The notes beneath the pieces are model-generated. The model searched no databases. It saw nothing but the letters and a program-made list of their open reading frames with translations, and was not told where the DNA came from. From assembly GCA_964387775.1 (NCBI GenBank), contig CAYLZO010000123.1:1-15658 (forward strand): DNA of 15,658 nt, read 5' to 3'. The stretch's first letter is position 1; the number at the start of each line of letters is the position of its first letter. The stretch comes from CAYLZO01 sp964387775. GTDB lineage: Bacteria > Chloroflexota > Anaerolineae > JAAYZQ01. The position numbers and the translations under genes were made by a program. Positions 7,182 to 15,500 of the stretch are shown here, one piece after another.

Positions 7182-9777
7182 TCTGCACTTCCCCCAGCTC
7201 CAGGTCGCTGCCCAGTGGGAGCAACCACCGTCCCCAGGGCAGCGGCTGGCCGTCGCGGCTGACGCGCATCCTGAGGCGATAGGTGCCTGCCGGCACGTCG
7301 CCGGGCACCTGCAAGGCGGGCCGCTGGCGCACCACCTGGCCATCCCCCCACTGCCTCGCCGCGAAGCACCCGCCCACCGGTTCCTCGCCGAGCGAGTATT
7401 CCTCCACATCCTCCAGCCAGAACGTCACCTGTAGGTTGCCATCGGGCTGCCCTCTCGCCTGCCACAGCAGAGTCAGCGGCAGGGCGTCTCCGGGGCGGTA
7501 GGCTGCTTCCGGGTCGGGCGGGGTGAAGCCCAGCAACTCCACGTCGCCAAAGCGGGCGTAGAGAGTCCGGGCGACGCCGGCCCCCAGCGCTCGCTGCGGC
7601 GGGCGGAGCGGACTGCCCTGGAGGTAGACGGGCGCCAGCTCGGCGCGGCCCAGCTCGGCGCCGCTGTCCGGGTCGTAGACGATGACGAGGGGGCGATAGT
7701 CGCCGGGTGGCAGGCCGGCCGGCAGGGGGATCTCGTAGGCGTCGGCCACGACCTCGCCGGGCCGCCAGGCGGGGGTCGGGTAGGCGCCGGAGACCGGCTC
7801 GGCGTCAGTGGCGGCGACGGTGCGCCCGCCGCCATCCACCAGCCGCGCCGAGATTTTGAGTCTTTGAGCCAATCCTTGCGGCGCCCGCCACCAGAGCCGC
7901 AGACGCGCCCAGCCCTGCCAGTGGCCGTGGTGCTCGCGCAGGCCGTAGCCCAGCAGCTCCAGGCCGGGCACCAGCTCCAGGTCAGTGGGACGCGGCACGG
8001 TGGGCGATTCGTACTCGGGATCGCCCACGCGGATGAGCGTTTCCAGGTGCCCGTCCACCTCAATGATGCCGGTTACAGAATCCAGGGCATAGTCGCCGGC
8101 GAGCCCCGGGATCGGCCCGGTGATGAAGGCGGCCCGGCCCTCGGCCAGCACCGCGTCCACGGCAGCCCGGCGGGCCGCCTCGCCGTCGGCGCGGACCGTC
8201 TCGACGTCGGGGCGTTGGCCCGTCGTCTCCTGAAAATACTCCAGCAGCGTCATCTCGCCGCCCAGGCCGACGATGGTACTGTTGCCATAGGGCAGTTCTT
8301 GGTTCAGGACGTAGCGGCCATAGTCGTGGACGATCCAACGGCGGCTGAGGTCGAGGTCGGCGTAGTTGTGGAGAGCGAGGCGCAGCGGCTGGGCTATCGA
8401 CGCAGCAGCAAGCAGCAAGGTGCAAGCCGCAAGCAAGCGGCGCACGGCCAGGCTTTGGCCCCGGATGCGGAGGAGGTCAAGAGCGTGGTCCAGGCCGGTG
8501 GCGATCCAGATGGCGGTGAGGAGGAAGGCGGGGATAAAAAAGACCTCGACGTCGGGCACGCGGTAGACGAGGGCAAAGGCGACGTAGGTGAGGAAGGCCA
8601 GGCCGGTCAGGACCAGCGCTTGGGGCCTGCGCACCAGGGCGATCAGGCCCACCAGCGCCAGGGCGAGGCCCAGCGGCCCGAACTGCTGCCAGAACAATTC
8701 GACGTAGAAGGCAGCGTCCAGGTCGCGGGCCAGCGGGTTGTCAGACAGGAAAGCGCCGTAGCCGCTGGCCGTCACCCAGTGCCAGAAGCCGAGGTCGGCG
8801 TAGGTGCCGTCCAGCGAGCCAACGGGGGCTCGAAGCGGAAGGTAGAGATAGAGCAGGAGCGGCAGCAAGCAGCAAGCAGCGAGCAGCAGAATGGGGCGGC
8901 CGGCGAGTTGCAGCCAGCGGGGGCGGTCGGGGTGCTCGGGGCCGAGAAGGGCGGCGCGGCTGAAGACGCGGCGCTCCACCAGGAAGGCAAAGGCCAGCAG
9001 AGCCGGGACCAGGAGCAGCGCGGTGCGATGATGGGCCTGGCTCAGCCCGAGGAGCGCGGCCAGGCCGTAGGCCAGCGGGTGGAGCCGCAGGCGGCGGCTG
9101 GGCGGCACCGGCGGGTAGAAGCGGCGGTAGAGCTCGTGGGCCCGATGGGCCGTCTGCCGCACCGCCGGCGGCAGACGCAGCCACAGCCCCTCGCGGGGGA
9201 GAAAGAGGGCTCGCGGGTGGCGGGGCTTGGCCCACAGCAAAGAGAAGGGCCGGACCGGGGCCAGGGGTTTCTGCGCCCAACGCAGCGCCAGCCACAGCAA
9301 CCCGGCGACAAAGGCAGCGTTCAGGGCATAGACCTCGGCGATGACGGCTTGGGACCAAAAGACCGGCGAGACGGCCAGGGACAGCGCCCCCATCAGGGCC
9401 GGCCAGCGGCGACGGGTCAATTGCCGGGCAACGAGGTAGACCAGGGCCACGGCGACGGCGCCGGCCACCGCCGAGAGCAGGTTGACGGCCCAGGCGACGT
9501 TGTGCCACGGCCCGAGGGCCAAGAGCTTGCCCAGAAGCGTGTACAGCGGGTAGCCGGTGGGATGGGCGATGGCCAGCCGGTGAACGACCAGGGGAAATTC
9601 CAGGCTGTCGTCGAAAAGGGTGGCCACCGACGGCGCCAGCGTCCGGAGGTAGAGGCCCAGGGCAAATAGGAAGGAAGCTGCGGCCCCGAAAGCCGGCGTC
9701 CCAACAGCCACCAGCAGCCGGTCGCCGAGGTATTTCCCTGTTTTGCCCAGCTTTGCCTTGAAACCTTCGCTCCTCAC
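7156..9777 (-). CDS. DUF2723 membrane protein, glycosyltransferase (GT-C)-like
   Basis: 873 residues, GTG start. The N-terminal half is a multi-pass membrane protein with a helix at ~22-44, the DUF2723 loop motif LFDDSLEF (D56, D57, E60), AIAHPTGYPLY at 70-79, further hydrophobic segments with VSPVFWSQAVIAEVYALNA near 136-153, and a last helix at ~445-462. The acidic first loop is the place of the catalytic Asp in PMT/ArnT-type GT-C enzymes, which use lipid-linked sugars on the outer membrane face. Whether this protein transfers sugar is inference. The C-terminal ~400 residues are soluble and beta-rich with two similar units (LELLGYGL... from ~600 and VELLGFTPP... from ~750), each ending in a PGDY/AGTYRL strand. 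These are probably extracytoplasmic carbohydrate- or protein-binding sandwiches. Confidence 0.85.
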   Translation of the reverse strand: MRSEGFKAKLGKTGKYLGDRLLVAVGTPAFGAAASFLFALGLYLRTLAPSVATLFDDSLEFPLVVHRLAIAHPTGYPLYTLLGKLLALGPWHNVAWAVNLLSAVAGAVAVALVYLVARQLTRRRWPALMGALSLAVSPVFWSQAVIAEVYALNAAFVAGLLWLALRWAQKPLAPVRPFSLLWAKPRHPRALFLPREGLWLRLPPAVRQTAHRAHELYRRFYPPVPPSRRLRLHPLAYGLAALLGLSQAHHRTALLLVPALLAFAFLVERRVFSRAALLGPEHPDRPRWLQLAGRPILLLAACCLLPLLLYLYLPLRAPVGSLDGTYADLGFWHWVTASGYGAFLSDNPLARDLDAAFYVELFWQQFGPLGLALALVGLIALVRRPQALVLTGLAFLTYVAFALVYRVPDVEVFFIPAFLLTAIWIATGLDHALDLLRIRGQSLAVRRLLAACTLLLAAASIAQPLRLALHNYADLDLSRRWIVHDYGRYVLNQELPYGNSTIVGLGGEMTLLEYFQETTGQRPDVETVRADGEAARRAAVDAVLAEGRAAFITGPIPGLAGDYALDSVTGIIEVDGHLETLIRVGDPEYESPTVPRPTDLELVPGLELLGYGLREHHGHWQGWARLRLWWRAPQGLAQRLKISARLVDGGGRTVAATDAEPVSGAYPTPAWRPGEVVADAYEIPLPAGLPPGDYRPLVIVYDPDSGAELGRAELAPVYLQGSPLRPPQRALGAGVARTLYARFGDVELLGFTPPDPEAAYRPGDALPLTLLWQARGQPDGNLQVTFWLEDVEEYSLGEEPVGGCFAARQWGDGQVVRQRPALQVPGDVPAGTYRLRMRVSRDGQPLPWGRWLLPLGSDLELGEVQITGPGSGQ

Positions 9778-9788
9778 CTAACCCCCAC

Positions 9789-9811
9789 GCGGCCCGAGAG
9801 GCCGGGGCCGC
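9789..9811. promoter_or_regulatory. GC-rich hairpin in the DUF2723 leader
   Basis: GCGGCCC and GGGCCGC form a perfect 7-bp inverted repeat with a 9-nt loop, 12 nt before the GTG of the DUF2723 gene and downstream of its promoter. There is no U-tract, so a terminator is unlikely. It could influence access to the start site, but chance in GC-rich DNA is possible. Confidence 0.3.
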
Positions 9812-9829
9812 CAAGTTGTCTGCCCAGTG

Positions 9830-9858
9830 ATTATACTCCAAAGCACGGCGGGCAGCAA
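9830..9858 (-). promoter_or_regulatory. Promoter for the DUF2723 gene
   Basis: TTGCTG (9858-9853) and a perfect TATAAT (9835-9830) on the minus strand are separated by exactly 17 bp. This places the transcription start near 9823, about 46 nt before the GTG, so the gene need not depend on the DUF523 gene upstream. Confidence 0.7.
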
Positions 9859-9879
9859 GGAAAGGGGCCAGGGAGGGAC

Positions 9880-10860
9880 CTAGACGTGATTGCGCAGCAT
9901 CAGCTCCTTGGGATAGGGGGTGAGATAGACCTGCTGGTGCACCCAATCGGGCACCGGACAGCGGTTCAGGTGGTGTTTGAGCAACGTGAGAGGCACAATC
10001 AACGGCACCAGACCCCGTCGATAGTCTTCGACAAGGCCCAGAAGCTCCTGCTTGTCCTCACTGGTGAGGTGGTTCTTCAGAAACCCCATCAGGTGGTGGA
10101 GGACGTTCACATGCTTGCCCCGCGTGCCCATCACACCCAGACCCTCCATGAGTAGAGCACCGTATTCGTTTGCAAGCTCGGCCCAATCACGATTACCCGC
10201 ATCTGCGACGAGGCGGCCCATCTCGGTATAATGCTTGGGGCTGTGGGCCATCAGCGTCAGCTTGTGGGCCGTGTGAAACTTGACCAAGCCGCCAGGAGTT
10301 GGATCTTCGTCTAGCATTCGCCTCCAGCGGTAGTAGGCGAAGATACGCTCGATAAAGTTCTCGCGCAATGGCATGTCATTGAGGCGACCCTCCTCCTCAA
10401 TGGGTAGCAAGGGGAAACGATCCCTCAACTCGCGAGGAAAGATCCCCATGCCGATGCGCTGAGCCATGCCATGTTCATTGTACACCTTCACCCGGAAAAC
10501 CCCGGAAGAGGGCGAGTTCTTCTTTGCGACAAATCCACACAAATCCATAGCCGCCAGTTCCTCTAGCCGCCCTTTGGCCCAGGCTTTCATCCGATCTGTA
10601 TGATCGGTGCCTGATTTGGGCGCGATGAGACGAGGCGCCTCAGGATTGCCCACGAGGCGCATGCTCTCCCTCGGCGTAGGCAAGCCCATCTCGACCTCCG
10701 GGCACACCGGCACCCAAGTGACAAACCGGCCCAGAGTATTAACCAGAAACCGGTCCAGCTTGTGCCCACCATCGTATCGCACTTGTTCTCCCAAGAGGCA
10801 GGTACTAACCCCCAGGCGAATGACTGGCTCTCCAAGCCGTTCTCTTTCCATATCACCCAT
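9880..10860 (-). CDS. DUF523-DUF1722 (YbgA-like) fusion protein
   Basis: 326 residues from ATG 10860 (GGGGA six nt upstream). A TTG at 10911 in the same frame is rejected because it would coincide with the predicted transcription start. DUF523 spans ~1-160 with three conserved cysteines: C21 in GVSTCLLG, C53 in VPVCPEVEMGLP and C108 in DLCGFVAKKNSPSSG. In the characterised DUF523 enzyme TudS, three cysteines hold a [4Fe-4S] cluster used to remove sulphur from thiouracil, so a similar desulphidase chemistry is possible here. DUF1722 spans ~185-300 (FHTAHKLTLMAHSPKHY, GKHVNVLHHLMGFLK) and has no settled function. The fusion order is the common one. It is transcribed divergently from the polymerase operon. 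Confidence 0.9.
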   Translation of the reverse strand: MGDMERERLGEPVIRLGVSTCLLGEQVRYDGGHKLDRFLVNTLGRFVTWVPVCPEVEMGLPTPRESMRLVGNPEAPRLIAPKSGTDHTDRMKAWAKGRLEELAAMDLCGFVAKKNSPSSGVFRVKVYNEHGMAQRIGMGIFPRELRDRFPLLPIEEEGRLNDMPLRENFIERIFAYYRWRRMLDEDPTPGGLVKFHTAHKLTLMAHSPKHYTEMGRLVADAGNRDWAELANEYGALLMEGLGVMGTRGKHVNVLHHLMGFLKNHLTSEDKQELLGLVEDYRRGLVPLIVPLTLLKHHLNRCPVPDWVHQQVYLTPYPKELMLRNHV

Positions 10861-10919
10861 CACTTTTCCCCAAACTCTGTGCGCTGCATAACCAAGAAGT
10901 GCCTTCACCAAGCAGTCTT

Positions 10920-10948
10920 ATTCTAATCGAAAAACCTCTACTGGGCAA
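10920..10948 (-). promoter_or_regulatory. Promoter for the DUF523-DUF1722 gene
   Basis: TTGCCC (10948-10943) and TAGAAT (10925-10920) on the minus strand are separated by exactly 17 bp. The leader to the ATG at 10860 would be about 50 nt. An inverted repeat CACAT-TGT-ATGTG (10958-10970) lies just upstream of the -35 and might be an operator. Confidence 0.6.
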
Positions 10949-10991
10949 ATAGCTAGACACATTGTATGTGAGACATTTTTTATATCAAATC

Positions 10992-11129
10992 TGTCCCCTA
11001 ATGGACATCAACAGTCACGAACGAGTCCAGATCTCTCAGAAAGTGTGACAATGGACACAAAACACGTCCCAAAACGTGTCCGAACGTGTCCCCACATGTC
11101 CGCCATACCAGTGTACACTGTGCATGTCC
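10992..11129. repeat. Phased TGTCC/GGACA array (operator or iteron-like)
   Basis: Three repeats AACGTGTCC / AACGTGTCC / CACATGTCC begin at 11073, 11083 and 11093, exactly 10 bp apart. A partial fourth (ACGTCC, 11064-11069) is in the same register. A further GCATGTCC is at 11122-11129. Inverted copies GGACA occur at 11003-11007 and 11053-11057, and another TGTCC is at 10992-10996. A period of one helical turn puts every copy on the same DNA face, as for cooperative protein binding. The array precedes the rightward operon in the 325-bp gap 10861-11186, which otherwise holds only the promoter for the leftward gene. Units of 10 bp are short for plasmid iterons, so an operator is the more likely reading. 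Confidence 0.7.
11109..11120. promoter_or_regulatory. Perfect 12-bp palindrome
   Basis: CAGTGTACACTG is its own reverse complement and lies between the phased array and the last TGTCC copy, 67 bp before the first ORF of the rightward operon. It fits a dimeric-regulator site. A TATCAT at 11132-11137 could be a weak -10, with the palindrome at the -35 position, but no good -35 sequence is present. Confidence 0.5.
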
Positions 11130-11186
11130 AGTATCATCGCCTGCGTGATGAATTGACACATCCAGTTTATCAAAGGAGGGTAAGAA

Positions 11187-11357
11187 ATGAGAGAGTATCC
11201 CATCGATCACAGAGAGGCCGCTGTCGCTTCAACCGATTCCCACCGCAGCGTGGGACAAGTCTACGTATTCTTAATAGAACTTGCTCGTCGCAAGAAAACT
11301 GCGGTTCAGACAATGCCTCAAATTGCATCGCCGGCTGTCACCGAAGCAAGACATTGA
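11187..11357 (+). CDS. Small 56-residue protein, unknown
   Basis: An ORF of 56 codons with an unusually strong Shine-Dalgarno: AAAGGAGGG at 11172-11180, six nt before the ATG. It is the best ribosome site in the window. The product begins MREYPIDHREAAVAS and has a central hydrophobic/basic stretch (VGQVYVFLIELARRKK, ~22-37) that could be an amphipathic or DNA-contacting helix. There is no family match that I recognise. It ends 15 nt before the next ATG, so it heads the operon and may serve as a leader gene or small regulator. Base composition is lower in GC than in the genes that follow. Confidence 0.55.
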   Translation: MREYPIDHREAAVASTDSHRSVGQVYVFLIELARRKKTAVQTMPQIASPAVTEARH

Positions 11358-11372
11358 CTGGAACAAGTTGCC

Positions 11373-11675
11373 ATGCAAGAGCAACCCTTCCAACCCCTAG
11401 GCCACCTGGCCAGCGCCGAGGTCGGCGTCCAGCCCACCCTCGACGGCCAGGATATCCTCATTCAGCATAGCAGCGTGGGCCAACGACTGGCCTGCTTGCT
11501 GGCTCCCGTCGCCGCCGAGATCGACCGGCTGGACGGCATCCTCTACTGGCGCATCCCCCACAGCCAGGAGGTCGACCACCTGCTGACCGAACTCATCGAC
11601 CTCTTCATCTCCATCCGCTACAGCCACCCGACCCTGGTCCAATTGGAGCTCGACCTTGAGGCGATGGAGCCGTGA
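11373..11675 (+). CDS. 100-residue acidic protein, unknown
   Basis: An unrecognised protein, begun at ATG 11373 with only a weak GGAAC upstream, so likely translated by coupling to the ORF 15 nt before it. It looks mainly helical after residue ~30: VGQRLACLLAPVAAEIDRL, then SQEVDHLLTELIDLFISIRY and LVQLELDLEAMEP. It is acidic and has no signal peptide, metal motif or membrane helix. Its stop codon overlaps the GTG of the next gene (GTGA), which ties it to the winged-helix protein. A partner or adaptor protein is a guess. Confidence 0.65.
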   Translation: MQEQPFQPLGHLASAEVGVQPTLDGQDILIQHSSVGQRLACLLAPVAAEIDRLDGILYWRIPHSQEVDHLLTELIDLFISIRYSHPTLVQLELDLEAMEP

Positions 11676-12526
11676 ACCCATCGCGCCCGCCCTCCTACGT
11701 CAACACCCCGGTGCCCATCGCCTACGCCGAGGCCGACGACGCCCTCATCGTGACCATGACCCGCATCCTAGGCCTGTGCTGGCGCCACGACTACGAGCGG
11801 ACCCCACCCCTGACCCCCGACGAACTGGGCGAGCTGGTGGGCCGGCCGCGGACTACGCTCTACCGCCACCTGGCCATCCTGGAGAAGGAGCTGGGCTGGC
11901 TGCGCATCGAGCGCCGCAACCGGCGCCTGGTGCTCCGGCCCCAGGTGGATGTCACGAGTACCGGCCAGCCGACCGGCTCCCGAGCCCGCGCCTCATCCCA
12001 ACCCGGCAACGAAGGACTGCGCACAGCCCTGGCCGCCGCCAAGGGGGCCGACTATGGCTCCCTGGCGCTCATGGGCAATATCAAGCGCACCTGGCTGACG
12101 GTCCAGCGTATACAGCAGACGAGCGGCCTGGTGCCCATCCCCCACCTGCAATGGGCCACGCGCCGCGACCTGGCGCGGCAGCTCGACTACGCCCGCGAGC
12201 AAGGCTTCCACACCCTGACGCTGAACCTGCAGATGATCAAGCGCCAGGGCTGGGATACCGTGGCGATGGGGCTGCCTCTGCTCCAAGCGTCGGGGCTCCG
12301 CTTCCTCTTTACCGGGGTGGCCTCGCTGCGGCGACTGGCCGAGCTGGCCCGGCTCTTTCCCGGTGCCAGTTTCAGCAACACCACCGCCCACTACCTGGCC
12401 CAGCGGGGCGTCCGCCTGCAGCGCGACGGGACGCGGCTCATCAAGGAGCCGGTCGTCGGCCACCCCGACCTGGTCCTGGTTGAGAATGTAGCCCTCTACC
12501 GCGAGTTCCTGGCCGAGGTGCGCTGA
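11672..12526 (+). CDS. Winged-helix protein with unassigned alpha/beta domain
   Basis: 284 residues, GTG start overlapping the previous stop. Residues ~24-90 form a winged helix-turn-helix: LTPDELGELVGRPRTTLYRH is the HTH, LAILEKELGWLRIERRNRRL the last helix and basic wing. A linker of ~35 polar residues follows (S/T/G/R-rich, ~93-115). The C-terminal domain (~120-284) alternates strands and helices, for example HTLTLNLQ, LRFLFTG, GASFSNT and LVLVENVALYREFL, like part of a Rossmann or TIM-barrel fold. I do not recognise the family or any catalytic motif. The stop overlaps the ATG of the polymerase-like gene (TGATG). It may recognise the phased array upstream, as replication initiators or phage regulators with a similar layout do; this is inference. 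Confidence 0.7.
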   Translation: MNPSRPPSYVNTPVPIAYAEADDALIVTMTRILGLCWRHDYERTPPLTPDELGELVGRPRTTLYRHLAILEKELGWLRIERRNRRLVLRPQVDVTSTGQPTGSRARASSQPGNEGLRTALAAAKGADYGSLALMGNIKRTWLTVQRIQQTSGLVPIPHLQWATRRDLARQLDYAREQGFHTLTLNLQMIKRQGWDTVAMGLPLLQASGLRFLFTGVASLRRLAELARLFPGASFSNTTAHYLAQRGVRLQRDGTRLIKEPVVGHPDLVLVENVALYREFLAEVR

Positions 12527-15500
12527 TGGGCTGGGCCAAGAGCGCCAGCGCGGGCCGGAAGGCGACAGTCTACCAATTGCCCACGCCGACCGCCGCGCCC
12601 CTGCGCGAATCGGCTCCTGGTGGACTAGCGGTCGGAACCGGAGGCGGCCTACCCACCCGCCAGCGGCGCGCCCTGCCCGTCTACGACGTGTCCACCGCCG
12701 AGGACCTGGAGACGCCGGTGAACCTGGACAACACGCTGCTGCAGGTCATGTTCCCGGAACTAGAAGTAGCGTTGGGTCAGGTCGCTCCTCCACCGTCCCG
12801 CAGTTCCTCGGAGCAGGTCGAGGCCCATTGGCAGCAAGTGCTGGAGGACCTGACACGGGACCTGGACGGCACGCCGGGCCAAGGTAGCTTGGCCTTGGAC
12901 GTGGCCACCGGCGCCCGCAAGGAAGGCCGCTTCCTGTTCACCGACGGGCAGATGGGCCGCCAGGTAGCCGACACCTTTGAGAAGATCATGGCCTACGGCG
13001 GCCTGCTGGCCTCGCCTTGCTCGAGACCGCCCCAGTTGCTCAAAAAAGTCCGTCTCCTGGTCGTGCCCGAGGGCGAGCTGGGCACCGGCGACTGCGCGGG
13101 CAAGATGAGCCAGCGGCTGGCCCGGCGCTTTGGCAAGGACGGCGAGCAGGCGGGCCAGTTCCGGCTGGGCATCCGCCTGGACGAGGCATCCCTTGCCGTG
13201 GGCAAGAGCATTGCCGTGGGCAAGGGCACCCTCAAGCAACTGGACTGGCGCGACCCCGCCGTGGACCTCATCCTGCCCGACTCGGCCTTCAAGGGCCACG
13301 TGCCCGACTACGGCGCGCACACCCTGGACGTCTACCTGGGCTTTGTGGCCTGGTCGCAGGAGCGCCGCACGAAGCTCAGCTACCAGGCCCTCCAGTGGTT
13401 CGACCCCGAGCTGGTCGAGCGCTGCATCTTTCCCCGCGCCGACGCCCAGATCCCCGCGCTGCTGGAGGCGATGAAGAGCAGCGAGGGCGCCCGGCAGTTC
13501 CTCAAGATCCGGCGCGAGGAGCGGATCGCCGAGGGTTCTGGTGAGCAGGGTCGAACGGTCAGCGAGACGGAGCACGGCGAGTTGGAAACGGAGGACGCCC
13601 GCGAGCCCTCTGTCCTGGAGGAGGTGCTGGCCGCCGACGTGAGCAGCGAGCTCATCGACCACCCCTACGTGCAGAGCGGGCTCAAGCGCCGCCTGCGCCA
13701 GGCCTGGCACGACCTGGCCGTGGGCGGCGGGGTCAAGGTGCCCAGCTTTATGGGGCTGCCCGATTCCTTCCGGGGTATGCTAGATTGGCTGCCGGAGGGC
13801 GTCGTCGTCTGCCCCAACCTGCCCCCCGGCGAGGTGCTGCGGAGTACCGCTTCCTTGGCGGTGGCCACCCGCTACCCCATCCGCACCCGCCACGACGTGC
13901 AAATCTGGCACAACGTCCGGAACTGGAAAGACCTGACGAAGCTTGGCTTCCAGACGGCGAGTGCGACGGAGAAAGGCCGCATCCTGAGCTTCTTTCTCTA
14001 CGCCCGCAAGCACAAGGGCGCGGTGTTCATGAGCCACGACACCGCCAAGCGGGTGGGCGGCGATTTCGACGGCGACGTCTTTCAGCTCATGCCGGTCACA
14101 AGACACAAGCCGCTGGACGAAATCTCGAGGCCTAACCGCGATTGGTCGGACCTGGCGCCGCTGGCCGACCAGGTGCGCCGCGAGGGCTGGGGCCAGGAGA
14201 CGACGACGCCCAAGGTCAAGCGCCGCCTGGCGACCCACGTCGCCCCGGAGCAACTGGAGGAAGTCACCGACGACAACCGCAAGTGGCTGGCCTCGGCCGC
14301 CATCGAGCAGGGCGGCCACCGGGACGAGTTCCTGGTGGCGCTCGGCCACCACCTGGATGCCCAGCCCCTGGACGACGGGGCACGGGTGGAGCTTGGCGAG
14401 GCCCTGAGCGACGTGGCCCAGGATCGCGACCGGAGCCTGGACGAGGCGGTCGAAATCGCCGAGGCCCACGGCTTCGATGCCAACGCCTGGATCGGCAGCC
14501 GCGAGTCGGATCCGTTCGCACTGGCCCGCCGCTACAACCGGCAGCAGGCGGCCCGCCAGGCGCTAAAGAACATGGATTCCTACCTGGGCCAGATCGTCTA
14601 CACGGTGGCCCGCGTCAACGCCTCGGACAAGTACACGCCCGAGGAGCGGGAAGAGACCATCATGCGCCTGGCCGAGGAATTGCAGGCCGAGGTGGACACG
14701 CTCTGCGCAAGTACGACACGGCCGCGGACCTGGACTATGTCAACGAGGTTCGGAGAAAGGTGGGGCGGGAGCTGGTCTGGCTGGACGTACACAAGGATCC
14801 GGACATTTTCACCCGGGAGACGCGACTGTCACCGGGCAACGACGCTGTCTCCCGGCTGTGGAACCACGTCACTGGGCAGTTCCGGGCATGCCTGTCCTGG
14901 CGGTCAGGCCAGGGGGAGCGGGCGCCCCAGCCGCCCCAGCATTTCAAAGACATGCTGCCCGCCGAGTTCACGCCGGCGCAACTCAAAGAAGCCCGGGCGC
15001 GCGTGCGAGCGTACAACGGGGCCGTAGCCCGCGCCATGCAGAGCCCCTCTGAGGACCTGAGAAAGCGGGCCTTGGTCGGCGCCATCCAGGAGCTGGAGGG
15101 GTGGAGCGAGGCGATCTCTGACCGCTCGGAGAACCGTCGCACCTGGGCGCAGGCGGTGTGGCACGCGGCCCACGAGACGGAGCGGCCCGGCGCGACGGCC
15201 TCGGCAGCCTTCCACGCCTTCCGGCCCGAGATGCTGGCCCAACTGGCCGCGCCCCAGCCGCGCCCGATGACCGAGAGCCGAAGGCATTCCTACGGAATCG
15301 TCATCCTGGGCGCCCAGCACGAGAACAACTTGGGTGAACGGGCTGCCGAATACGACCGGCCGCAGACGGTGCGCCTGCGCGTGCTGTTGGAGGACTACCG
15401 GGACACCTACGGCCGCACCGAGCGGCGGCTGGCGGCCTACGAGCTGGGCGAGGAGGGCCAACCGGGCCGGCGCCTGGGCTACTTGCCCAAGGACGCGCCA

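Noticed and set aside
7864..9669. 601-codon plus-strand open frame
   Set aside because: It is antisense to the DUF2723 gene, made of low-complexity Gln/Gly/Arg-rich sequence, and has no domain match. It is the usual shadow of a GC-rich gene.
9789..9811. Rho-independent terminator
   Set aside because: The stem is good but no run of T follows on either strand.
11061..11101. CRISPR array
   Set aside because: Units are 10 bp with no unique spacers of 30 bp or more and no cas genes nearby. Operator or iteron-like repeats fit better.
14690..14715. Programmed -1 ribosomal frameshift
   Set aside because: There is no slippery heptamer, no obvious upstream Shine-Dalgarno-like stimulator, and a one-base loss from CTGCTG explains the shift simply.
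14727..15027. Frame-1 continuation of the polymerase-like protein to 15027
   Set aside because: After residue ~727 this frame is rich in R/S/T/P/G and loses similarity to normal protein, while the -1 frame is clearly coding to 15599.
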